From Lysobacteraceae bacterium P (GTDB lineage: Bacteria > Pseudomonadota > Gammaproteobacteria > Xanthomonadales > Xanthomonadaceae), in assembly GCA_005503055.1 (NCBI GenBank), contig SCOX01000009.1, positions 105,666 through 169,665 of the forward strand: a stretch of 64,000 nt of DNA, in the 5' to 3' direction. The notes under the pieces are model-generated. The model was not told the DNA's origin and searched no databases. It was given only the letters and a program-made list of their open reading frames with translations. This document shows, one piece after another, positions 50,545 to 58,330 of this stretch. Within the stretch, counting starts at the first letter, position 1. Each line of letters opens with the position of its first letter. Both the position numbers and the translations under genes were made by a program.

Positions 50545-51849
50545 ATGACGTTCGAAAGTCTCGGGCTCTCGCCCGCGCTGCTGCGCGCGCTGGCCGAACA
50601 GAACTACACCACGCCGACGCCGATCCAGGCCCAGGCTATTCCGCTGGCACTGGCCGGCCACGACCTCCTGGGCGGCGCCCAGACCGGCACTGGCAAGACG
50701 GCCGCGTTCGGCCTGCCGCTGCTGCATCGCCTTTCCAAGCAGACCCCGGGCAACGGCTTCCGTCGCCCGCGCGCGCTGGTCCTGGTGCCCACGCGTGAGC
50801 TGGCGGTGCAGGTCAACGACAGCGTGCGCGGCTACGCCAAGCACCTGCGCATGCACAGCAGCGCCATCTTCGGCGGCGCCGGCATGGGCCCGCAGGTGGA
50901 GATGTTCCGCCGCGGCGTGGACGTGCTCGTCGCCACGCCGGGTCGCCTGATCGACCACATGGATCGCGGCACCGTCAAGCTTGATGCCATCGAAATGCTG
51001 GTCCTGGACGAAGCCGACCGCATGCTCGACATGGGTTTCCTGCCGGCGATGAAGCGCATCCTCGCCAAGCTGCCGCGCGATCGCCAGACGATGATGTTCT
51101 CGGCGACGTTCGAATCGCAGCTCAAGGCGCTGGCCGTGGAGTTCATGCGCACGCCCAAGCAGGTGCAGGTCGCCGCGCAGAACGCCATCGTCCAGACGAT
51201 CACGCATCGCGCGCATCCGGTCGATGTTTCCCGCAAGCGCGATCTGCTGGTGCAGATCCTGAGCACGCGCCACACCGACCAGGCGATCGTGTTCGGTCGC
51301 ACCAAGCACGGCTGCAACCGCCTGGCCGAGCAGCTCGAAGAGTCGGGCCTGGTCGCTGTCGCCATCCATGGCAACAAGAGCCAGGCGCAGCGTCAGAAGG
51401 CACTCAACCAGTTCAAGGCCGGCAAGGCCCGCGTGCTGGTCGCCACCGACGTTGCCGCACGCGGCCTCGACATCCCGAACCTGCCGCTGGTCATCAACTA
51501 TGACCTGCCGATGGTGGCCGAGGATTACGTGCACCGTATCGGTCGCACGGGCCGTAACGGCGCCAGTGGCGAAGCGTTGTCGCTGGTCGCGCCGGAAGAG
51601 GGCGGTCTGCTGCGTCAGGTGCAGAACATGCTGAGGACGGATGTGGAACTGGTGGTGGTGGACGGCTTCGCGCCCAGCCGCGCGATCCAGTTCAACGCGC
51701 CGCTGCCCAACCCGCGCCAGAAGGCACCGCGCAAGCCCGCGCATCGCCCGCACGGCAAGCCGGCGGCACGCCACGCGCATGCCGGTCCGAAGCAGCACCG
51801 CACCGGTGGCCAGGGGCGCGGTTCGCGCAGTGGCGTCTCCGGCGGCTGA
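50545..51849 (+). CDS. rhlE: DEAD-box ATP-dependent RNA helicase, RhlE type
   Basis: A 434-residue RNA helicase. Conserved motifs in order: Q motif YTTPTPIQAQAIP, motif I AQTGTGKTAAFGLP, Ia VPTRELAVQV, Ib TPGRLIDH, II VLDEADRMLDMGF, III FSATF, then the second RecA domain with VFGRTKHG, VATDVAARGLDIP and HRIGRTGRNG. The C-terminus of about 50 residues is basic, His/Pro/Gly-rich, as in RhlE proteins that act on ribosome assembly or RNA decay. Separation from other subfamilies (RhlB, SrmB) is by general resemblance. Confidence 0.92.
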   Translation: MTFESLGLSPALLRALAEQNYTTPTPIQAQAIPLALAGHDLLGGAQTGTGKTAAFGLPLLHRLSKQTPGNGFRRPRALVLVPTRELAVQVNDSVRGYAKHLRMHSSAIFGGAGMGPQVEMFRRGVDVLVATPGRLIDHMDRGTVKLDAIEMLVLDEADRMLDMGFLPAMKRILAKLPRDRQTMMFSATFESQLKALAVEFMRTPKQVQVAAQNAIVQTITHRAHPVDVSRKRDLLVQILSTRHTDQAIVFGRTKHGCNRLAEQLEESGLVAVAIHGNKSQAQRQKALNQFKAGKARVLVATDVAARGLDIPNLPLVINYDLPMVAEDYVHRIGRTGRNGASGEALSLVAPEEGGLLRQVQNMLRTDVELVVVDGFAPSRAIQFNAPLPNPRQKAPRKPAHRPHGKPAARHAHAGPKQHRTGGQGRGSRSGVSGG

Positions 51850-51890
51850 TTCATGCCGACCCATTCACGCCGATAACGCGTGAAAATGCG

Positions 51891-51926
51891 AAAGGCCCGG
51901 TCGAATGACCGGGCCTTCGTTTTTTT
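51891..51926 (+). terminator. Intrinsic terminator after the helicase gene
   Basis: Stem AAGGCCCGGTC/GACCGGGCCTT with a 4-base loop, then CG and seven T. Strong on the plus strand, and symmetrical enough to assist the convergent gene at 51946. Confidence 0.9.
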
Positions 51927-51945
51927 CAGGCCGACGTAACGCGAT

Positions 51946-52386
51946 TCAGTCCGCGCGCGGTCGCTGCAGCACCGGCTTCATCGAGCCATGCTCGATCGGC
52001 GCCGACGTGTGTTCGTGGACCACCTTCCAACCGCCGTCGGTTCGCCGCAACGCCAGCGTCATCCGGTTGGATAGGGAGCGCAGCGCGGTATCCGTCGCCG
52101 ACAGCGCCGTGTAGGTCACCGTGGCGTGGCCGCAGACCATCGCGTCCGAGATCGTCGAGTGGATATCGTCGAACTCGACCCGCACGCGCTCATCGCCGAG
52201 CGAACCGAACCAGCCTTCGGCCATGCGCCGCCACGCTGCAGTACCGCGCAGCGACCAGTCGTTCCACATGTCGAACACGTGCACGTCATCGTCGTAGATG
52301 GCGACGAACGCGTCGACGTCCTTCGCCAGCACGGCATCGCGGTAAGCCTGCAGTGTCTGCAGGAATGGGTCGCTGTTGCGGTTCAT
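51946..52386 (-). CDS. SnoaL/NTF2-like protein
   Basis: A 146-residue cytoplasmic protein of the NTF2-like fold. The N-terminal helix LQTLQAYRDAVLAKDVDAFVAIYDDDVHVFDMW is typical of DUF4440/SnoaL-type proteins, followed by RGTAAWRRMAEGWF and strands ending GGWKVVHEHTSAPI. Such folds bind small hydrophobic ligands or act as isomerases or cyclases; no catalytic set can be assigned. It lies 18 bp downstream of the L,D-transpeptidase gene on the same strand. Confidence 0.85.
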   Translation of the reverse strand: MNRNSDPFLQTLQAYRDAVLAKDVDAFVAIYDDDVHVFDMWNDWSLRGTAAWRRMAEGWFGSLGDERVRVEFDDIHSTISDAMVCGHATVTYTALSATDTALRSLSNRMTLALRRTDGGWKVVHEHTSAPIEHGSMKPVLQRPRAD

Positions 52387-52404
52387 GAAAGCCCCCGGTT
52401 GCGA

Positions 52405-53442
52405 TCAGGTTTCGGGCGGATCCGAATCCAGCACCTGCACCGGCGCACCGCCGGTGGTGTCAGGTCGCACGCGCTCGTCGGTCACCAGCATCACCACGCC
52501 CGGCGTCAGCAGCGGCAGCACCGCGGCGACGAAATCGTGCGGGATCACCACGCGGTCGATGGTCTGGGCGCCCAGCAGTTGGCCGGCCGCCGCGCCGCTG
52601 CCCGGAATCCCGATCGTGCTCCAGTTCGGCATCTGCGTGCCGGGCAGCAGCGGGTTGTCGCCGGCCATGAAGCCGTCCTTGACGATGTAGGCGTGCGTGC
52701 CGAGCGGCTGGTCCGGGTTGCGGATCAACACGCGCGAGCGGCCGATCTCGATTCCGTTGCGATAGACGAAGACGCGCTCGTCGGCGGCGCTGAGCAGGAT
52801 GGATACGGGCCCTTCGGTCGACACTTCCGGGCGCCAGCGGTACTTCTGCCCGGCGTCCAGCGGCGGGATCGCCGCTTCGGCGCCGGTGCTGGGATTGATC
52901 GGGATCAGCGCTCCCGGATGCGCCGTGTCTTCCGGTGAACGGCCTTCCTGCGACACCACGACCACCATGCCCATGTTGGACGAGTCGAACAGCAGCCGCG
53001 CGAACTCCGAGGGCAGGTGCACGCAGCCGTGCGATTCCGGATACCCCGGCAGGCCGCCGGCGTGCAGCGCGACGCCATCCCAGGTCAGCCGTTGCATGTA
53101 GGGCATCGGCGCAGCGTTGTACTTGCTGGAGCGATGGTCCTTGTCCTTTTGCAGGATCGTGAAGACGCCCGTCGGCGTTTCGTATCCCTTGCGCCCGGTG
53201 CTGACCGTGCTGACTCCGATCGGAATGCCGTTGCGATACACGACGGCACGTTGGTCCGACAGGCTCACCACGACCGCGAGCGGGCCGGCACGATTGTCGC
53301 CGCCCCAGATCCATTCGCCGGGCTTGAGTCGCGACGGCGGGATATCGGCGGGGCTTGACTGACGCGCCCCCCACGCTGGCACGGCCGCTTCCACGGCACA
53401 CGCCAACAGCGACAGGGAAACAGCCAGGAGCAGGCGTGTCAT
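52405..53442 (-). CDS. L,D-transpeptidase (YkuD) with a degenerate second copy of the domain
   Basis: A 345-residue exported cell-wall enzyme. The signal peptide is TRLLLAVSLSLLACAVEAA. The first YkuD domain (about residues 45-180) begins GPLAVVVSLSDQRAVVYRNG and holds the active-site motif SHGCVHLP. A second segment begins GPVSILLSAADERVFVYRNG, clearly a copy of that opening, but lacks the HGCxxLP motif. The catalytic copy would form 3-3 cross-links or attach proteins to peptidoglycan. An ATG 12 bp upstream (53454) is an alternative start. No strong Shine-Dalgarno is seen. Confidence 0.88.
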   Translation of the reverse strand: MTRLLLAVSLSLLACAVEAAVPAWGARQSSPADIPPSRLKPGEWIWGGDNRAGPLAVVVSLSDQRAVVYRNGIPIGVSTVSTGRKGYETPTGVFTILQKDKDHRSSKYNAAPMPYMQRLTWDGVALHAGGLPGYPESHGCVHLPSEFARLLFDSSNMGMVVVVSQEGRSPEDTAHPGALIPINPSTGAEAAIPPLDAGQKYRWRPEVSTEGPVSILLSAADERVFVYRNGIEIGRSRVLIRNPDQPLGTHAYIVKDGFMAGDNPLLPGTQMPNWSTIGIPGSGAAAGQLLGAQTIDRVVIPHDFVAAVLPLLTPGVVMLVTDERVRPDTTGGAPVQVLDSDPPET

Positions 53443-53624
53443 CGCGAAATCCATTCGGCGGGCGGGCCAGCGTAGCGTGAAGGCGATCCCGCGTGCCACC
53501 GGTCGCGCCACCGGGGCGATTTCAGACGGTTCTCATTTTTCTCAGTGCGCGCGACATCCAGTATTTGCTGCCATAGCCACGTCATGCCGGCTTCGCTTTC
53601 CCGCCGCTTATCCGAGTCGCATCC

Positions 53625-54386
53625 ATGAACAACCTCCACAACCCCACCGAAGGCGTCCCCCAGCTCTGGAAGACGCGCTATGGCGTCATGAATTCCGTTC
53701 CGGGCAAGTGTCCCGCCTCGCGCTCGCTCGCCCAGTACGGCGAGTGGATCGAGCAGGAGCTCGACCTGCTCAGCGAGCTCGTCTCCGACGACCAGTACGT
53801 GCTCGAATTCGGCAGCGAGTTCGGCGCCCATGCGCTGTGGTTCGCGCGCGCCGTCGGCGATCGCGGTCAGGTGCACGTGATCGAACCGCGCCGCATGGTG
53901 ATGCAGCAGTTGTGCGCCAACGTCGCCCTCAATGGCCTGTTCAACGTGCACACGCATCCGATGTGGTTGGGCCGTGCCTCGGGCGCCACGGAATTGGATG
54001 CGCTGGTTCCGGGCCTCGACAATCCCGCCGAACGAAAAGAGCGCGTCGCGGTGCGCACGCTCGACGACCTCGGCCTGGAATCGCTGCACCTGCTGAAGAT
54101 CAACTATCCGGGTGAACTTTCCCCGGTGCTGGATGGCGGTTCGGCGACCATCCGCCGCCTGCGCCCGAACCTCTACTTCCGGATGGGCAAACAGGAAGAT
54201 GCAGAAGAAGAAGTGCGCCGCGTGAAGGATCTCGGCTATCGCTGCTGGTCGCACCTGCCGTACCTGTATTCGAAGAACAACCAGGTCGGCAACACCCTCA
54301 ACATCTTCCCGGGTCGCGTCTACCAGAACGTGGTCGCCACTCCGCAGGAGGGTGGCGTCGGCTTCGAACGGTTGGTCGAGCTTTAA
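53625..54386 (+). CDS. FkbM-like methyltransferase
   Basis: A 253-residue cytoplasmic protein with a Rossmann methyltransferase core. The SAM-binding region resembles YVLEFGSEFGAHALWFARAVG, followed by VHVIEPRRMVMQQL and NVALNG, as in FkbM-family O-methyltransferases that modify sugars or lipids. The later RTLDDLGLESLHLLKINYPG matches the FkbM segment where Asp is usually found (LKID); here it reads LKIN. Its 30-bp distance from the TPR gene suggests a shared transcript. Substrate unknown. Confidence 0.82.
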   Translation: MNNLHNPTEGVPQLWKTRYGVMNSVPGKCPASRSLAQYGEWIEQELDLLSELVSDDQYVLEFGSEFGAHALWFARAVGDRGQVHVIEPRRMVMQQLCANVALNGLFNVHTHPMWLGRASGATELDALVPGLDNPAERKERVAVRTLDDLGLESLHLLKINYPGELSPVLDGGSATIRRLRPNLYFRMGKQEDAEEEVRRVKDLGYRCWSHLPYLYSKNNQVGNTLNIFPGRVYQNVVATPQEGGVGFERLVEL

Positions 54387-54416
54387 GTCCGACCGCGGCC
54401 ACCTGGACGCTTCGGC

Positions 54417-57284
54417 ATGGTGACGGTCGAGGGTGCGACGCGCGACGTGAATCCGTCGCTGTCCTGGCGGCGGCGCTGGCTGGGGTACGCCGGCATGGCG
54501 ACGCTGTTGCTGGCGGCCTGCGCGAGTTTGCCCATGCCGGGGCGTGCCGACCGGCCCACGGCGACACCGCCGCCTGCCGATGCGGGTCCCGCTGCGGGAA
54601 GTCCGGGCAGGCACGCCGGCAACGTCTCGGCATCGCTGGCGCTCGCTTCCGGTGCGACGAATCCACCTCGCGGCGCGGGCGCTTCGACGACGGATGCGCT
54701 GCGAAGTGAACGGGCGATGCCGCTCCCCGGCGCAGGCCCGGCCGCCGCGCGGACGATGCGGCGGGACGTATCGGGGGGCACGGCCGGCGGTGTGGTTGCC
54801 GAGGGCGTCGAGCAAGTGGCGTCTGCTCCCGATGTGCCGAGCGCCGACGCGTTCGCGACAGACCAAGCGACCGCGCTCAACGCGACGGCGCCCATCGCGA
54901 GCGGACCCGATCAGTCCGCTTCGGCTTCGCCCCGCCCGAGGTTGGAAAGAAGCCCGCAACACAACGCCTGGCATGTCCCTGTCCACTGGAAGGGCCTCGT
55001 GGCCGTCCTGCTGATCACGATTCCATCTCTGCTGACGTTTCTGCACAAACGCTGGAGTGCACCGATGAACGACCCGCACAAGCCCGACGCCATGCCGTTG
55101 TCCGTGCCGGTTGGCGGTGCCCATGGTTTCATGCCATCGCGCAGCACGACGGGCGTGCATGTGCTTTCCGCGTCCGAAGTGTGGGCACCGAACCATGCCT
55201 CGCATCGCGCACCGTGGGAGGCGCCGACCAGCGCGGAAGCATTCGCCTGCCTGTACAAGCTCGGCGGCGACATTTCGCCGGGCCTGCTTTTCGTCGGCAC
55301 TGGAATCGAGGGCGATGACGACGCGGTGACGATGGCGATGCCGCAGCGCTCGGCTCTGGCCGATGCCGTGCACGCAGGCATGCGCGAGGAAGGGCAGCGG
55401 CCGATTCCGCAGACGTTCCTGCCTCCGAGCGAGGCGCAGCACGCCGCACCGCACAGCGATGAAGTGCATGAGCCCGCGGTGGCGACACGGGATGCCGGAA
55501 CGGTTCGACATGCCTCCGCTGGTGCGCACTCCGTCGAGCCCATCGTGTCGCGCATCGAGCCGGACCAGGCTGTGGTCCAGAATGCCGACGCCCAGAACGC
55601 GCGCGAGCCTTCGTCCCGAATCGCAACACACGTGGCGGGACATCCTCTCGCGGTGCCGCTGGTCGATGTCGCGTTTCTGGACACGCCGCTGGCGGCATCG
55701 ACTCGGCGCGAGCCGATGCCGGGCGAGCCCTCGACGATGCAGCCGCAAACCGCGCAGGTTGAAGCTCCCGCAAGCGTCCCCGAGCCCAATTCCTCCCGCA
55801 CCGACGCACTGGCCGACGCGCGCGCCCTGCTCGGCGCCGGCGCGCACCAGGAGGCGATCGACCGCCTGAGTGGCGTGCTGCAGGATCCGGGCGCGGGCAT
55901 CGACGCATGGGTCCTCGCGTCGTGGGCATGGTGGCGCATCGCCCAGGACAGCGATGCGCCGGCCGCGTACGCACGCGCTGCCGAGGGGATGGAGGAAGTG
56001 CTCAAGCGAGATCCGGAGCAGCGCGATGGCTGGCGCCGGGTCGGCTCCTGCCGCCTGCTGCAGGCCGAGCGCGAGACCGGATCGTCGCGGCGGCTGGCGC
56101 TGGACCAGGGCATCGCGGCCCTGCGTCATGTCGTCGAGGCGCAAGGGCAGGCGGTGTCGTCCGAGGTGCAGGCACAACTCGCCGACGCCCTGATGCGCCG
56201 CGCACGGATGGACGACGATCGACACGTCGCGCAGGCGTATCTCGCCGAGGCGGCGGACATCCTGCGTTCCGCCGCACGCGCCGCACGCAATCCAGGTTCC
56301 GCGCTGGCCTGGACGCTGCAGCAGGCGCTGCAAGCGCAGGCGCGCCTGCTTCCAGGTGAAGCCGCATCGAAGCTGCACCTGGAAGCGGATGCGATCCTCG
56401 ATGCCGGTCTGCACGCCGTGCCGCATGAAGATCGCCGCACCTGGTACGCCGCTCGGGTCGAGAACGAACTCACGCACGCCGCGCTCGCCGAAGGCGCCAC
56501 GCGGATGCTGCACCTGCGCGGTTTCCGCGAGCGCTACGCCGCCGTGCTGACCGGCCCCGAAGCGACGCCGGACCTGCTGCTGTCCTGGCTGGAACTGCTC
56601 GCGCTGGAAACAGCGCACCTGCGCGGCGCCGCGGCGCATGCACGGCTGGACGAAGGCGAGGCGATCCTCGCACGCATCGACGCGATGCTCCCGGGCAACC
56701 CCCACGTCGCGCATGCGCGGTCGCGCCTGCTGCGCCGACGCGCTTCGCATTCGACCGGTGCCGCGCGCATCCATGCGTTGACTAGCGCGCTGCAGTCGCT
56801 GCAGAGCTCGCTGGAGCATGCCGATTCGCCGGAGCTCGCGCTGGAAGTCGCCGAAGTGCTGCTGCAGCGCGCAGCGCTGCTGCCGCAGGGCCAACGTCAG
56901 GAGGACTGCCGTCAGGCAGAAGCGCTGGCGGCCGCCCTGTGCGGTCGTCCGGCGCTGGCCGGACAGGCATTGAGCACCCTCATCGAAGGCCGGCTGCTGG
57001 AATCCGACGATCTCGTCGATCCGTCGCTGTGCGCGCGACGTCTCGACACGATCCCGCTCGATCTGCGCGCGCGTGAACTATTGGCCCGCGCGGCATTGCG
57101 CAATGGTCAGCCGCAGATCGCGTGCGCGCATTGCGAGGCGGCAGCGCAGTCGGTCGGTGGGCGACTCGACAGCGGTCTCGCGGGCCTGTGGGGCGCCGCC
57201 AGCCGGCAGTGGGCAGCGATGCCGGGCGCTCAGCGTGATCCGCAGTGGCAGGCCAATCGCCAGCGTCTGCGCGCAGCAGGCTGA
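54417..57284 (+). CDS. Large TPR-like protein with N-terminal membrane features, function unknown
   Basis: A 955-residue protein. An N-terminal stretch WRRRWLGYAGMATLLLAACAS ends in a lipobox-like LAAC (Cys35). A low-complexity Ala/Pro/Thr region follows, then a second hydrophobic helix (GLVAVLLITIPSLLTFL, about residues 195-211). From about residue 215 to 460 it is low-complexity and polar. The C-terminal half (about 460-940) is Ala/Leu/Glu-rich with repeated helix pairs such as ARALLGAGAHQEAIDRLSGVLQ, typical of TPR solenoids. An internal ATG at 55065 just after the second helix could start a separate protein. No catalytic motif is seen. Probably linked to the FkbM-like gene. Confidence 0.75.
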   Translation: MVTVEGATRDVNPSLSWRRRWLGYAGMATLLLAACASLPMPGRADRPTATPPPADAGPAAGSPGRHAGNVSASLALASGATNPPRGAGASTTDALRSERAMPLPGAGPAAARTMRRDVSGGTAGGVVAEGVEQVASAPDVPSADAFATDQATALNATAPIASGPDQSASASPRPRLERSPQHNAWHVPVHWKGLVAVLLITIPSLLTFLHKRWSAPMNDPHKPDAMPLSVPVGGAHGFMPSRSTTGVHVLSASEVWAPNHASHRAPWEAPTSAEAFACLYKLGGDISPGLLFVGTGIEGDDDAVTMAMPQRSALADAVHAGMREEGQRPIPQTFLPPSEAQHAAPHSDEVHEPAVATRDAGTVRHASAGAHSVEPIVSRIEPDQAVVQNADAQNAREPSSRIATHVAGHPLAVPLVDVAFLDTPLAASTRREPMPGEPSTMQPQTAQVEAPASVPEPNSSRTDALADARALLGAGAHQEAIDRLSGVLQDPGAGIDAWVLASWAWWRIAQDSDAPAAYARAAEGMEEVLKRDPEQRDGWRRVGSCRLLQAERETGSSRRLALDQGIAALRHVVEAQGQAVSSEVQAQLADALMRRARMDDDRHVAQAYLAEAADILRSAARAARNPGSALAWTLQQALQAQARLLPGEAASKLHLEADAILDAGLHAVPHEDRRTWYAARVENELTHAALAEGATRMLHLRGFRERYAAVLTGPEATPDLLLSWLELLALETAHLRGAAAHARLDEGEAILARIDAMLPGNPHVAHARSRLLRRRASHSTGAARIHALTSALQSLQSSLEHADSPELALEVAEVLLQRAALLPQGQRQEDCRQAEALAAALCGRPALAGQALSTLIEGRLLESDDLVDPSLCARRLDTIPLDLRARELLARAALRNGQPQIACAHCEAAAQSVGGRLDSGLAGLWGAASRQWAAMPGAQRDPQWQANRQRLRAAG

Positions 57285-57300
57285 GGACGAGCGCCCGACG

Positions 57301-58080
57301 TCAGCCCGAAGCGGGACGGCCCGCGTCGGGCGAATGGTGCGCGACGGTACCGCCGCGCGCTCGCGCCGGGCAGTTGAGCAGCGCCGAGCGCGCAAGCCAT
57401 GCCTGGTCGGGGTAGTAAGAGAAGACGAACTGCCCGTCCTTGAGCAGGTCGATCATCGGCTTGGCTACGGCGCTGCGTACCGCGGGGCAGCCCCAGCTTC
57501 GACCGAGTCGTCCCATCCGCTTGCCCTGCGCGGGATCGACGTAGGGCGCTCCGTGCATGACGATCGCGCGCGCCATGGCCGAATCGTTCACGCCGGGCTC
57601 GAGTCCGCGCATGCGCAGCGAATAGCCGTTCTTGCCGGTATACGTATCGCCGGTCACGAACAGCCCGAGGCTAGACTGGTGGCTGCCGTCGCGGTTCGAA
57701 AACTGCGTGGGCAGGTTGTCGCCCGAACCCTGTCCATGCGCGACGACCTCTTCGTAAAGCAACTTTCCGGCGTTCAGGTCGAACACCCACAGCCGCGGTA
57801 CGAGCGAGGGTCGGGAATAGTCGATCACCGCCAGCCGGCGCGCATCGGCGCCCACGCCGCTGGCCTGCGCGCATTGCATCGCGGCGAGGGCCAGATCCAG
57901 CACCCGTGGGTCCGCAGTGGGGGCCATGCGCGACAACCAGCGTCCGCCCGATGCGAGCGTCGGCGAAGCGAGTGCGGTGGCCATGGCTTGAGGTGGCGCC
58001 ACGCTGCGATCCGCCCGCACGACGGCAGGGATGGCGAAGAGAGCGACGGCGGCGGCGCAAAGACGTAATGCGAGAGGCAT
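57301..58080 (-). CDS. YkuD_2-type murein L,D-transpeptidase catalytic domain protein
   Basis: A 259-residue exported protein with a signal peptide (LALRLCAAAVALFAIPAVVRA). The catalytic domain has VAHGQGSGDN, GYSLRMRGLEPGVNDSAMARAIVMHGAPYV in the middle region and SWGCPAV, where the Cys is the expected nucleophile. This architecture is the YkuD_2 variant rather than the classic HGCxxLP of the 52405 gene. A second ATG context upstream lacks signal character, so I use the ATG giving MPLALRL. Probable role: cross-link remodelling in the periplasm. Confidence 0.88.
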   Translation of the reverse strand: MPLALRLCAAAVALFAIPAVVRADRSVAPPQAMATALASPTLASGGRWLSRMAPTADPRVLDLALAAMQCAQASGVGADARRLAVIDYSRPSLVPRLWVFDLNAGKLLYEEVVAHGQGSGDNLPTQFSNRDGSHQSSLGLFVTGDTYTGKNGYSLRMRGLEPGVNDSAMARAIVMHGAPYVDPAQGKRMGRLGRSWGCPAVRSAVAKPMIDLLKDGQFVFSYYPDQAWLARSALLNCPARARGGTVAHHSPDAGRPASG

Positions 58081-58270
58081 GTATAACGGGTCGCTTCGGG
58101 GCTCTGGTGGGCACCCGATGCGAAAATCCGCACGAGCGCAAGAACGCCGAATATAGGTCCGGCTGCAGGCAGGGCAAGCCTTGCCGTTCGATTCGGACAT
58201 CCCCGTTCAGGTGTCCAAAGCTGAATGTGGGTTACGAAGCTCGTACGGGATCCGCACCAGCTGAAACGAG

Positions 58271-58297
58271 AACGGCCGGGCTTTGCAGCCCGGCCGT
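58271..58297 (-). terminator. Terminator for the first DUF885 gene
   Basis: A 12-bp perfect stem (AACGGCCGGGCT with AGCCCGGCCGTT) with a 3-4 base loop. On the minus strand it is followed by CTCGTTTC, only partly T-rich. It lies about 34 bp past the stop of 58331-60148. Confidence 0.7.
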
Positions 58298-58330
58298 TGC
58301 GTAGCGGGAGCGCAATCCTGCCGCGCGCCG

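Noticed and set aside
53439..56894. Very long minus-strand open frame (over 1,100 codons) opposite the FkbM and TPR genes
   Set aside because: It is Arg/His/Gly-rich with no domain logic and is the shadow of the plus-strand genes in GC-rich DNA; the plus-strand frames have signal, methyltransferase and TPR features.
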